DNA of 14,904 bases, taken from an uncultured Collinsella sp. (lineage in GTDB: Bacteria; Actinomycetota; Coriobacteriia; Coriobacteriales; Coriobacteriaceae). The DNA lies in contig UQEO01000044.1 of NCBI GenBank assembly GCA_900540095.1, forward strand, positions 1 through 14,904, written 5' to 3'. Made by a program: the position numbers and the translations under genes. Positions 6,887-13,190 of the stretch are shown here, in pieces; the stretch's first letter is position 1; each line of letters begins with the position of its first letter. The notes below the pieces were generated by a model. It was not told where the DNA came from, did no database searches, and worked only from the letters and a program-made list of their open reading frames with translations.

Positions 6887-7906
6887 ATGCCTTCAACCCT
6901 TCCCGCTCCCATCGATAAGCTCGCCATTGTCGTCGTTACGTACAAGCGCCAGGAACTCCTGGCCAACTTGTTCGACTCCATGACCGAGCTTACGGCAGCG
7001 CCCTGGCGCATCGTGATCGTCGATAACGAGAATTCGCGTGAGACCGAGGCCATGTGCACCGCATTCAACGAGCGCCTGGCCAACCTGTGGGGCACCGACA
7101 TCGAACAGCCCGACGCGAAGGGCGGCACCGACCGCGTCATCTACGCACCACAGCTCGAAAACGGCGGCGGTGCAGGTGGCTTCTCCGCCGGCACCAAATG
7201 CGCCTACGACCTGGGCGCCCAGTGGTTCTGGGTGATGGACGACGACGTGCTCGTCATCCCCGAAGGCATCGAGCGTCTTGCCAAGTGGACCGACCGCTAC
7301 GATGTCATCCAGGGTTCGCGCCTGGACTTTGACGGCGGCGCCTTCTTTTGGCAGTACCAGCTCATCCTTTCGCTTGGTATCCCCAACCCCATCGCTAAGT
7401 GGGACCTGGGCCCCAAGGGCTACCGCGCCATGAACCAGTTGTGCTTTGAAGGCGGCCTGTTCTCGCGCCGCGTGGTCGACAAGATCGGCCTGCCGGATGC
7501 GCGATTCTTCATCTACGGCGACGATGCCTGCTACGGCTACGTGGCCAGCCAGCACTTCCCCGCCGCCGTTGTTGCCGACGTGGTGCTCAAGCGTGCCCGC
7601 GCTGTCTCTAACTGGGATATCGCCGGCAAGCGCCAGCTCAACTCTACGAGCGACACCAACCGCTACTACATCATGCGCAACCGCGGTTATCTGGCCCGCT
7701 ACATGCAGATTTACGGCGACTATCACCCCGCGCTGTTCCGTCTGGGCAACGTCGCGACCTTCTGCAAGGAGTTCATTCGCCTGGCTGCCGTTGACAAGTG
7801 CTTTAAGACCGGTATTCCGGCGCTGCGCCGAGGCATGAAGGACGCCCGCAAGATCGTCAAGGATCCCAACTGGAAGCCCATGCCGCCCATGAAGGACACC
7901 GAGTAA
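6887..7906 (+). CDS. Family-2 glycosyltransferase, rhamnosyl/galactofuranosyl-transferase-like
   Basis: Predicted GT2 enzyme of 339 residues, of a different subgroup from the five minus-strand enzymes. Motifs: LAIVVVTYKRQELL at the N-terminus, VIVDNENS, the glycine-rich NGGGAGGFSAGTKCAYDLGA, then the metal-binding DDD at 118-120 in FWVMDDDVLV, and FFIYGDDACYGY near 207-217, where GDD likely provides the catalytic base. This arrangement (N-GGAGG-G, W-x-MDDD, FI-x-DD) is typical of rhamnosyltransferases and GlfT-like galactofuranosyltransferases; I cannot choose between them. The frame extends upstream to 6752, but ATG 6887 has AAAGGA 11 nt before it and the conserved domain begins right after it. 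The C-terminal tail (GMKDARKIVKDPNW) is basic and may bind the membrane. It ends 24 bp from the convergent ATPase gene. Confidence 0.88.
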   Translation: MPSTLPAPIDKLAIVVVTYKRQELLANLFDSMTELTAAPWRIVIVDNENSRETEAMCTAFNERLANLWGTDIEQPDAKGGTDRVIYAPQLENGGGAGGFSAGTKCAYDLGAQWFWVMDDDVLVIPEGIERLAKWTDRYDVIQGSRLDFDGGAFFWQYQLILSLGIPNPIAKWDLGPKGYRAMNQLCFEGGLFSRRVVDKIGLPDARFFIYGDDACYGYVASQHFPAAVVADVVLKRARAVSNWDIAGKRQLNSTSDTNRYYIMRNRGYLARYMQIYGDYHPALFRLGNVATFCKEFIRLAAVDKCFKTGIPALRRGMKDARKIVKDPNWKPMPPMKDTE

Positions 7907-7930
7907 CGGAAGCCGGAAACACCTCGGCGC

Positions 7931-9727
7931 TTAAAGCCGCTGGCACACCGTAGCCACATGCTGCCCATCAAAACCGAACCCCCAGCGCATGCGACCCACG
8001 CCGGGGCGCGGCACACGGATTTCGTCGATGCCGTCGCGCTCTATGTCGAGCAGCGCCTGCACGGCCAGCAATTCCAGGCCCAGCGCATCCACACCGGGGT
8101 CATACATCATGTTGATCGTTATCAGCGGACGTTCATCGAGCATACCGATCGTATCGGCTATGTCGAACACGGCGCCCGTAGGAAAAACCTGGATGTCGCA
8201 GCGACCCGCGCCACACTTTCGCCTCGAGGCAGGATTGGCATAGCCCGGCAAGCCAAAGCAGAGCCCCTGCAAGAGCAGATGATATGGCAGTGGCGCATCT
8301 GGGTCGGTCGCACCGATTCCCGCATCTCCTAAGATGCGGCTTAGCGCCCGCCTCACGGTATCCTCGTTCCCATGGCACAGCCCGTCGCGAAACGCATCGA
8401 CGTCTCGAATGTCTTCTGCAGCGCACTCAAACCACTCAATAATCACTAGACGCAAGGTCTGGCGAAGCTCGTTATTGGGCAATCGCAAAGCACGGAGGCG
8501 ATCGCCATGCTCCGGCTCCTCAGTCATATCCGTCGTGAGAAAACCGGACAGATACAGCGCTGTCCACATGCCATCGTCAGGCGAGACATCTGGCTCTGCA
8601 GTGCCCAAACAAAGCGGGACCTCAGCGCACCCATGGGCCTCGAGCAAATCAAACAAGACCGAAAGGCGGTCGAGATTCCACCCGGCAACTACCCTACTCA
8701 GACAATCGGCATATCCATACAGATCGGCACGCACAGGCGCCGTGCAGCCTCGGCCCAGAAAACCGATCACACGCTCTGGACTCGAGCAATAGGCCCTGCC
8801 AAACCGATACCCCTCGAGCCATTCACGCGCATCATCCAGGTATTCCTCGCGCCCAGCATGATTCAAAAGAGCCTCGACCTCGGCATCCGAAATACCGAAA
8901 CATCGGTCACACCACGCCGACAGCGGCGTCGTCAGACAATACGAGCAGCAGTGCAAAGAAAGTGCCGCTTCGGCAGGGCCGGGACACTCCCCCATCAGAC
9001 ACGTCAGCCGCAACGAATCGCGCGCAGTGGCAATGGCGTCAAACAGCACACGGTCAAGTAGTTGTGCCGGATCGGCGTCGGAAGCGCCCCTCGCGCTCGC
9101 ACGGCGAGACCACGCCGCATCGTACCCATCAACGAGCAATACAACCTGCTCATCGCAGGCAATCTCCAGCAGCTCTATGAGCACACCGAGCACCGAGTCA
9201 ACCTCGTCCGCGCTCGCCACACCACGTGCGACACGTTCGATGTGACGCACCTTATCTCGAGCTAAATCCGGAGCCTCCAAGAGCGCCAACAAGCGAGCGC
9301 ACTCGCCCGAAAGGGCATCGCGCACGACGCCGGCAGCAGCGGGGCCACGCCTCGCAGCGCCAGAAAAGTCCAGCGATATCACCGGATAGCAAGCATACTC
9401 ATCCCGATAGCGCCCTCCGTCCGCATCCCAAATCTGAGCATCGGCAAACAAACTCTGACCAGCGCGGCCGACCGCAGGACGCTCCAGAAAAGCCCTGAGC
9501 ATCGACAAGTTCATGCTCTTGCCAAAACCCTCGGGTCGACAGCACACCACAACGGACGCGTCGCAGTCCAACACATCGGCAATAAACATGGTCTTGTCGA
9601 CCAGCGTGCAGCAACCAAGAGCCTCCGCATAGTCGTGCATGCCAATGGGCAAAACCGCATCGTCGGCACAGCCGATCAAACGCACGCCAAAGCCGTCAGC
9701 ACAACCATTATTTGCCTGTTCAGACAC
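7931..9727 (-). CDS. AAA-ATPase-like / PD-(D/E)XK fusion protein with degenerate active sites
   Basis: A 598-residue protein of the widespread AAA-ATPase_like (PF09820-type) plus C-terminal PDDEXK_9 (PF08011-type) family, whose function is not established. Visible: PIGMHDYAE and LVDKTMFIADVL leading to the P-loop RPEGFGKSMNLSML (K near residue 70), then CYPVISLDFSGA. The Walker B position reads VVLLVDGYDAAW (near 196-206), where the family normally has DEYD, so the glutamate is glycine. The C-terminal domain starts around YHLLLQGLCFGL; GRCDI (near 508-512) keeps the aspartate, but the following strand reads PLITINM where IIEFK-type E-x-K is expected. The upstream frame is open to 9859; I prefer GTG 9727, with AGGGGG 9 nt before it, which gives an N-terminus of family-like length. 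Cytosolic. No partner gene is adjacent in the same operon. Confidence 0.75.
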   Translation of the reverse strand: MSEQANNGCADGFGVRLIGCADDAVLPIGMHDYAEALGCCTLVDKTMFIADVLDCDASVVVCCRPEGFGKSMNLSMLRAFLERPAVGRAGQSLFADAQIWDADGGRYRDEYACYPVISLDFSGAARRGPAAAGVVRDALSGECARLLALLEAPDLARDKVRHIERVARGVASADEVDSVLGVLIELLEIACDEQVVLLVDGYDAAWSRRASARGASDADPAQLLDRVLFDAIATARDSLRLTCLMGECPGPAEAALSLHCCSYCLTTPLSAWCDRCFGISDAEVEALLNHAGREEYLDDAREWLEGYRFGRAYCSSPERVIGFLGRGCTAPVRADLYGYADCLSRVVAGWNLDRLSVLFDLLEAHGCAEVPLCLGTAEPDVSPDDGMWTALYLSGFLTTDMTEEPEHGDRLRALRLPNNELRQTLRLVIIEWFECAAEDIRDVDAFRDGLCHGNEDTVRRALSRILGDAGIGATDPDAPLPYHLLLQGLCFGLPGYANPASRRKCGAGRCDIQVFPTGAVFDIADTIGMLDERPLITINMMYDPGVDALGLELLAVQALLDIERDGIDEIRVPRPGVGRMRWGFGFDGQHVATVCQRL

Positions 9728-9858
9728 CAAAACGTTCCCCCTAAATCGCAACACGATGCCAATTGTAATGACCGCCTCGCGCGTACCGATGTCGCCGCGC
9801 AAACATATCGAGCAACGGTAGCAACAAGAGGTGTGAGGGGGCACAACTAATCGTTGCA

Positions 9859-9897
9859 CAACAAAACGGGGCCCGATGCATTCGCACCGGACCCCGT
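9859..9897 (-). terminator. Intrinsic terminator of the surface-protein gene
   Basis: On the minus strand, ACGGGG and CCCCGT (9897-9892 and 9871-9866) bracket a long GC hairpin with further pairing inside (CCGGTGC against GCATCGG, two mismatches) and a GAAT loop, followed by TTTTGTTGT. It lies about 35 bp past the stop codon at 9930 and separates that gene from the ATPase gene downstream. The remainder of the gap up to 9728 shows no clear promoter; TACAAT near 9763-9768 lacks a -35. Confidence 0.85.
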
Positions 9898-9929
9898 CCC
9901 GACTATTTAGTTATCTGGCAACTGAGAGC

Positions 9930-11708
9930 CTACTCCTCAGAGTCGTCCTCTCCAGAAGCTTTCTTCTGCTGATCGAGCTTATGCTTACCACTTACGATAG
10001 ACGTAGCGCCCAGCGTGGCCAAGCTCGCGCTGGCAAGGCTCGCCATCACAATCAGATCGCCCGTCTTGGGCATATTGCCGCCAGATGACTTAGTTGTGGT
10101 GGTCGTCGTGGTCGTAGTGGTCACCGTTTTGGAGTCATTTTGCTCCTGAACCTGGTCGTCAGCACCGCTCTTGTCGTCGTCTTCGGACTGTTTCTTTTCG
10201 CCCTCGGTCTTGCTCTCGTCCTTCTTCTGACCGGACTTGTCGCCCTTCTCATCAGAGCTAGGACCCTTATCGGATTCAGCCTTCTCGGAAGCCTTGTCCT
10301 TTGAGTCGCCCTTTGCGGCCTCGGTCTTTTCCGTGGAAACCTGATCAGAGTTGTCCTTGTTCTGAGTCGAGCCATTATTGACGCCAGCCATCAGCGAAGA
10401 GCCCAACGTAGAACCAAGCTGCACGGAGAAAGAAGGCTTCTTGTCCGGCGAAGCAACGGGAGCGTCCGGCGCCTTATTCGAGTCGTCCTTGGAAGCATCG
10501 GAATCAGGGGTTGCGTCAGAGCCGGAGCCGTTGTTAGAGCCGGTGCCAACGGACGAATCGCTCGAGCCGGTGGATGAGTTAGAGGTGTCAGCGTCGGTCG
10601 AACCAGAAGCGTCGCTGTCCGTATTGCCGGCAGAGCTTGAAGACGAATCGCCCGCAGCAGAGCCGTTCAAATCGGAGCCGTTCGAAGTAGAGCCGTCGTT
10701 GGTAGTGCCACCAGCAGAGCCATTACCGTCAGCATCGGTCGAGGGCGCATCCATCCTGTCATCGTTGGCATCGTCACTCGAGTCGTCATTCGAATCAGGT
10801 GTCGGCGAGGGCGCCGGCGTAGGCTCGGGCTGCACGGGCGTCGCAGCGGCAGCCTCATCCTCGGCGATAAAAACCAAGCAGTCCTTCAGCTCATTCTTAT
10901 AACGATTCTTCCAGCCCTCATGATACTGGGGCTGACTCGAAAACTTAGTGGCGACATTGTTGACCACACTATTGGAGAGCGCCGTCACAAACTCGCGGTC
11001 GGACATATCGTTGGAAAGATTCGCCCAGCGGAAAAAGTCCCTGCAGCCACCAGTGCCGCACATGTTGGTAATGCTCCACACCATGCCCTTGACGCAATCG
11101 GCGCGGCCCGAAATATCAATACCCAGGCCGCTCTTGAGCCACGCCTCGGTCACCGCATAGTACGAGTTGTACGCATACGCATCCTGCAGAGCCGAAAACT
11201 CAGCAGGATCGGTGTTATAAGCACCCTGGAAGGCCTCCTGTGCAATACGGCCCAGCTCGGTAAGCTGGCCGTTCTCGTACATGGCATTGCTCGCATTGGA
11301 AATCTCGCTGCCGCAATCAATCGCATCCTTGAGCATGCTGTATTTTTCGGGGTTGTAGTTGTAGGCCTGCTTCATAAACGGAATGAGCGACCAACGACGG
11401 TCGAACTGGTAATAACCCAGCGCGTTGTAGCCGTCACCATACGAAAAGCCCTGGTTATAGTTGCCATGGCTCTCATATTTGGTGAAGTACTTCATCTCGG
11501 GAGTCACGTTGACAAACGAAACGCCCTGGACCGACCTCAGCACGCCCGAGAAGGACTGTTGGGTGTAAAGGCCCTTATCGATATCGGTGGCATCCGAGGC
11601 AACGCCCGGCGTGGGCTCCTCGGCAGCGGCGGGTGCCGGCGCGGAAACGGCGCCAAACGAAAGCGCCAGCGTCAGGCCCGCGACAATAGCAGAATGCTTG
11701 GGCTGCAT
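9930..11708 (-). CDS. Secreted wall-anchored protein with lysozyme-like domain and LPXTG-type sorting signal
   Basis: A 592-residue surface protein. Residues 1-30 are a signal peptide (MQPK, hydrophobic GLTLALSFG, then Ala-rich with a likely cut near AAAEE). Residues 65-280 form a folded domain with KYESHGNYN (E79), GYNALGYYQFD (93-103) and cysteines at 132, 205, 217, 222 and 277. The ES and G-x-x-QF pair recalls the catalytic glutamate and second motif of transglycosylase/lysozyme folds, so peptidoglycan cleavage is inferred. Residues 284-540 are low complexity: Pro-rich, then Ser/Asp/Gly/Asn-rich, then Lys/Glu/Asp-rich, ending in a run of ten threonines. The sorting signal is NMPKTGD, followed by a hydrophobic span and a basic tail that unusually continues to an acidic GEDDSEE end. 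ATG 11708 has GGGAGG 5 nt ahead. A strong terminator follows. Single-gene unit by spacing. Confidence 0.85.
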   Translation of the reverse strand: MQPKHSAIVAGLTLALSFGAVSAPAPAAAEEPTPGVASDATDIDKGLYTQQSFSGVLRSVQGVSFVNVTPEMKYFTKYESHGNYNQGFSYGDGYNALGYYQFDRRWSLIPFMKQAYNYNPEKYSMLKDAIDCGSEISNASNAMYENGQLTELGRIAQEAFQGAYNTDPAEFSALQDAYAYNSYYAVTEAWLKSGLGIDISGRADCVKGMVWSITNMCGTGGCRDFFRWANLSNDMSDREFVTALSNSVVNNVATKFSSQPQYHEGWKNRYKNELKDCLVFIAEDEAAAATPVQPEPTPAPSPTPDSNDDSSDDANDDRMDAPSTDADGNGSAGGTTNDGSTSNGSDLNGSAAGDSSSSSAGNTDSDASGSTDADTSNSSTGSSDSSVGTGSNNGSGSDATPDSDASKDDSNKAPDAPVASPDKKPSFSVQLGSTLGSSLMAGVNNGSTQNKDNSDQVSTEKTEAAKGDSKDKASEKAESDKGPSSDEKGDKSGQKKDESKTEGEKKQSEDDDKSGADDQVQEQNDSKTVTTTTTTTTTTKSSGGNMPKTGDLIVMASLASASLATLGATSIVSGKHKLDQQKKASGEDDSEE

Positions 11709-11778
11709 AAGATCCTCCCTGCATTGGTGTAGTTAAAGTGCAGTTTGCAAAGATAAAAGTAAGTATTGCAGCTCGCCC

Positions 11779-11817
11779 GTTGTTACACAACAACCCCTCG
11801 GTAAACGGCAACAACCC
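11779..11817. promoter_or_regulatory. Candidate regulator-binding repeats upstream of the surface-protein gene
   Basis: CAACAACCC occurs at 11788-11796 and 11809-11817, exactly 21 bp (two helical turns) apart. The first copy is also half of a perfect palindrome GTTGTT-ACAC-AACAAC at 11779-11794. They lie 70-110 bp before the ATG at 11708, where an activator or repressor of that gene would bind. I cannot assign a convincing -35/-10 in 11709-11778; several AT-rich hexamers (TATCTT, AATACT) compete. Confidence 0.4.
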
Positions 11818-11836
11818 TCCGCGAAATCTTAAGGAA

Positions 11837-12256
11837 TTAAACAAACTGGTCGTCGGGCGCCATCAGAAGCTCGCCGTATCGCTCCATCAGCCCGTCCCTC
11901 AACTGACAGAAAGCGGGGATATAGACGTTCAAGATGCGCTGAATCAAATCTTGAGCGAGCTTGTTGTCGTAGATATGGACGTTCGTATTGCGGTCTCTGA
12001 GCATGTCTAGCCAGGCCGCCTCATCAATAAAGTCGTAGAATCGGTACGGCTCCTTCAAGATGGCACGAGGAGACCCCGACGCGGCAAGCGTGGCGCCCTC
12101 ATACTCGAGCAGACGCTTAAGGAGCTTCCAGCTCAGTTCAAATTGAAGATTGAACTTATTAATCAATCCACTCTGAACAAAATCATTGTTGAGATCCTGA
12201 TTGGGCGCATCCTCAAGATTCGCCAAGGCGCTAACAAAGTTCTCATATTTTTTCAT
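11837..12256 (-). CDS. hepT: HEPN toxin / nucleotidyltransferase substrate-binding protein (HI0074/HepT-like)
   Basis: A 139-residue all-helical protein of the HI0074 type (NTase_sub_bind, related to HepT). Family marks: FELSWKLLKRLLEYEG near 39-54, SPRAILKEPYRFYDFID, then AAWLDMLRDRN and the HEPN RX4HXY signature as R89-NTNV-H94-I-Y96. In studied MntA-HepT pairs the R and H make an RNase-type active site, and the tyrosine is adenylylated by the partner to silence it; activity here is inferred from the intact motif. The ATG overlaps the end of mntA by 14 nt (ATGAAAAAATATGA), so the two are translationally coupled, antitoxin first. Visibly lower GC than the neighbouring suf genes, suggesting acquisition. 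If it is not a toxin, it could simply present substrates to the nucleotidyltransferase, as once proposed for HI0074. Confidence 0.85.
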   Translation of the reverse strand: MKKYENFVSALANLEDAPNQDLNNDFVQSGLINKFNLQFELSWKLLKRLLEYEGATLAASGSPRAILKEPYRFYDFIDEAAWLDMLRDRNTNVHIYDNKLAQDLIQRILNVYIPAFCQLRDGLMERYGELLMAPDDQFV

Positions 12257-12530
12257 ACAGAATCACACCATCCCTGGCAATCTCATCGAGCAATTGCTGC
12301 GATAGGGACTCGTCGAGATTGACGACATCTAAATCTAAAAGAGTATCAAGATGTTCCTCGATCAAATATGAGAAACGGCCGAAATCCCGGCAACCTGCTA
12401 CGGCGATGTCAATATCGCTCTTGGGCAAGTTGTCGCCTCGAGCACGAGAACCAAACAACACGACCTTCTCGGCGTCACATTCCCGAGCAAAAACTTCGAT
12501 TTGCTTGTACACCTTGTCGAGAGATGCCAT
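12243..12530 (-). CDS. mntA: MNT-family nucleotidyltransferase antitoxin
   Basis: A 95-residue minimal nucleotidyltransferase. The pol-beta-type active site is complete: VVLFGSRARGD with G27-S28, then D39-I-D41, matching the GSX10DXD pattern exactly, and a third acidic residue likely D68 in LLDLDVVNL. Members paired with HEPN proteins transfer AMP to the toxin tyrosine (family knowledge). The frame is open from GTG 12536, but AGGGG spanning the end of the preceding regulator gene is better spaced from ATG 12530, giving MASLDKVYK. Only 8 bp separate it from the regulator stop codon at 12539-12541, so it should be on the same transcript, and no promoter of its own is visible. The downstream hepT overlaps it. 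Confidence 0.87.
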   Translation of the reverse strand: MASLDKVYKQIEVFARECDAEKVVLFGSRARGDNLPKSDIDIAVAGCRDFGRFSYLIEEHLDTLLDLDVVNLDESLSQQLLDEIARDGVILYEKI

Positions 12531-12538
12531 TTGCACCC

Positions 12539-12970
12539 CTACAGCTTAATGTCAAAGTTGATTTCGGGGACGGCGGCCAGGTCGGCCAACGTCACGCCGT
12601 CGACGTACTTTTCGATCACATCGTCCAGGCCGCGCCAGAACTTGACGGTGGAACACAGGTCACTGCGGGCGCAGCTGTTGTCGATGCCGTCGCACGCCAC
12701 GGGCGCCGTGCTGCCCTCGACAGCGCGCAGGATGTCGCCGGCACGCACCTCGACCGGGTCCTTGGCCATCATGTAGCCGCCGCCCTTGCCGCGCACGCTC
12801 TTAAGCAGGCCCGCCTTCATAAGCGGACGAACCAGCTGCTCCAGATACTTTTGCGAGATATGCTCGCGGTCGGCAACCTCGCGCAAGGCAATCTTGCCCT
12901 CGGCGTCGCCCAGCGCCGCGATATAGATCATTAACCGGAGGGCATAGCGGCCCTTGGAAGAAATGAGCAT
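12539..12970 (-). CDS. Rrf2/IscR-like transcription regulator, probable suf regulator
   Basis: A 143-residue Rrf2-family winged-helix DNA-binding protein. Typical features: MLISSKGRYALRLMIYIA at the start, the helix-turn-helix around LREVADREHISQKYLEQLV (29-47), and the wing VRGKGGGYMMAK (59-70). Three cysteines, C93, C100 and C106, sit where IscR holds its [2Fe-2S] cluster; spacing is x6 then x5, against x5 and x5 in E. coli IscR. It therefore probably senses iron-sulfur status and controls the divergent sufCB genes. ATG 12970 is preceded by GGGAGGG with a 5-nt gap. The long divergent region contains inverted repeats fit for its own autoregulation. A plain redox- or NO-sensing Rrf2 (NsrR-like) is the main alternative, but suf linkage favours the SufR/IscR role. 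Confidence 0.9.
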   Translation of the reverse strand: MLISSKGRYALRLMIYIAALGDAEGKIALREVADREHISQKYLEQLVRPLMKAGLLKSVRGKGGGYMMAKDPVEVRAGDILRAVEGSTAPVACDGIDNSCARSDLCSTVKFWRGLDDVIEKYVDGVTLADLAAVPEINFDIKL

Positions 12971-12990
12971 ACCTACCCTCCCGTTGTTCC

Positions 12991-13062
12991 TGGGACAAAA
13001 TCAGGCTTGTTAGTCCCAAATCCTATGCACGCGGGGCAAACAAACCTGATTATTATGTCCCA
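12991..13062. promoter_or_regulatory. Long imperfect inverted repeat in the regulator leader
   Basis: Outer arms TGGGACA (12991-12997) and TGTCCCA (13056-13062) are perfect complements. Inner arms AATCAGGCTTGTT (12999-13011) and AACAAACCTGATT (13039-13051) match at 12 of 13 positions. The repeat covers the candidate start of the regulator transcript, so it could be a pair of operators or an RNA structure in the leader. Confidence 0.55.
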
Positions 13063-13077
13063 CATCTAAAAAGTCGA
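13049..13077 (-). promoter_or_regulatory. Candidate promoter of the Rrf2-mntA-hepT operon
   Basis: On the minus strand TCGACT (13077-13072) and AATAAT (13054-13049) are 17 bp apart, matching four and five of six consensus positions. The start would lie near 13042, giving a leader of about 70 nt to the ATG at 12970 that runs through the inverted repeat. Confidence 0.4.
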
Positions 13078-13082
13078 GTGGA

Positions 13083-13106
13083 TTAGTCGGGTTTTCCCTT
13101 GACTAA
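13083..13106. promoter_or_regulatory. Candidate Rrf2 operator overlapping the suf promoter
   Basis: TTAGTC (13083-13088) and GACTAA (13101-13106) are perfect inverted half-sites with GGG-TTTT-CCC between them, so nearly the whole 24 bp is symmetric. The right half contains the TTGACT -35 of sufC, so a bound protein would block polymerase. Another TTAGTC lies at 13010-13015. IscR type sites also contain GACT/AGTC half-sites (established for E. coli), but with a shorter centre. Confidence 0.5.
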
Positions 13107-13126
13107 CGCCGAACCCATAGTAACTT
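13099..13126 (+). promoter_or_regulatory. Candidate sufC promoter
   Basis: TTGACT (13099-13104, five of six) is followed after 16 bp by TAACTT (13121-13126, three of six). The poor -10 is usual where an activator or regulated repression is involved. It leaves a leader of about 60 nt to ATG 13191. Confidence 0.4.
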
Positions 13127-13190
13127 TATTCCGAGAAGATTCCTAGGGTTTAGTACACCTATGAGTACACCATATACAGAGAGGGACAGC

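Noticed and set aside
6893..7726. Minus-strand 277-codon frame
   Set aside because: Shadow of the GT2 gene at 6887-7906, which has clear motifs and a ribosome site.
7900..7950. Possible bidirectional terminator between the convergent genes ending at 7906 and 7931
   Set aside because: Only 4-5 bp interrupted stems (GCCG/CGGC) and no T-run on either strand.
9728..9859. N-terminal extension of the ATPase gene up to a start at 9859
   Set aside because: The extra 44 residues do not resemble the family, the start lies next to the neighbouring gene's terminator, and GTG 9727 has a well-placed AGGGGG.
10378..10902. Plus-strand 174-codon frame rich in Ser, Glu, Pro and Val
   Set aside because: It is the mirror of the low-complexity Ser/Asp-rich spacer of the surface protein, whose simple codon pattern keeps several frames open.
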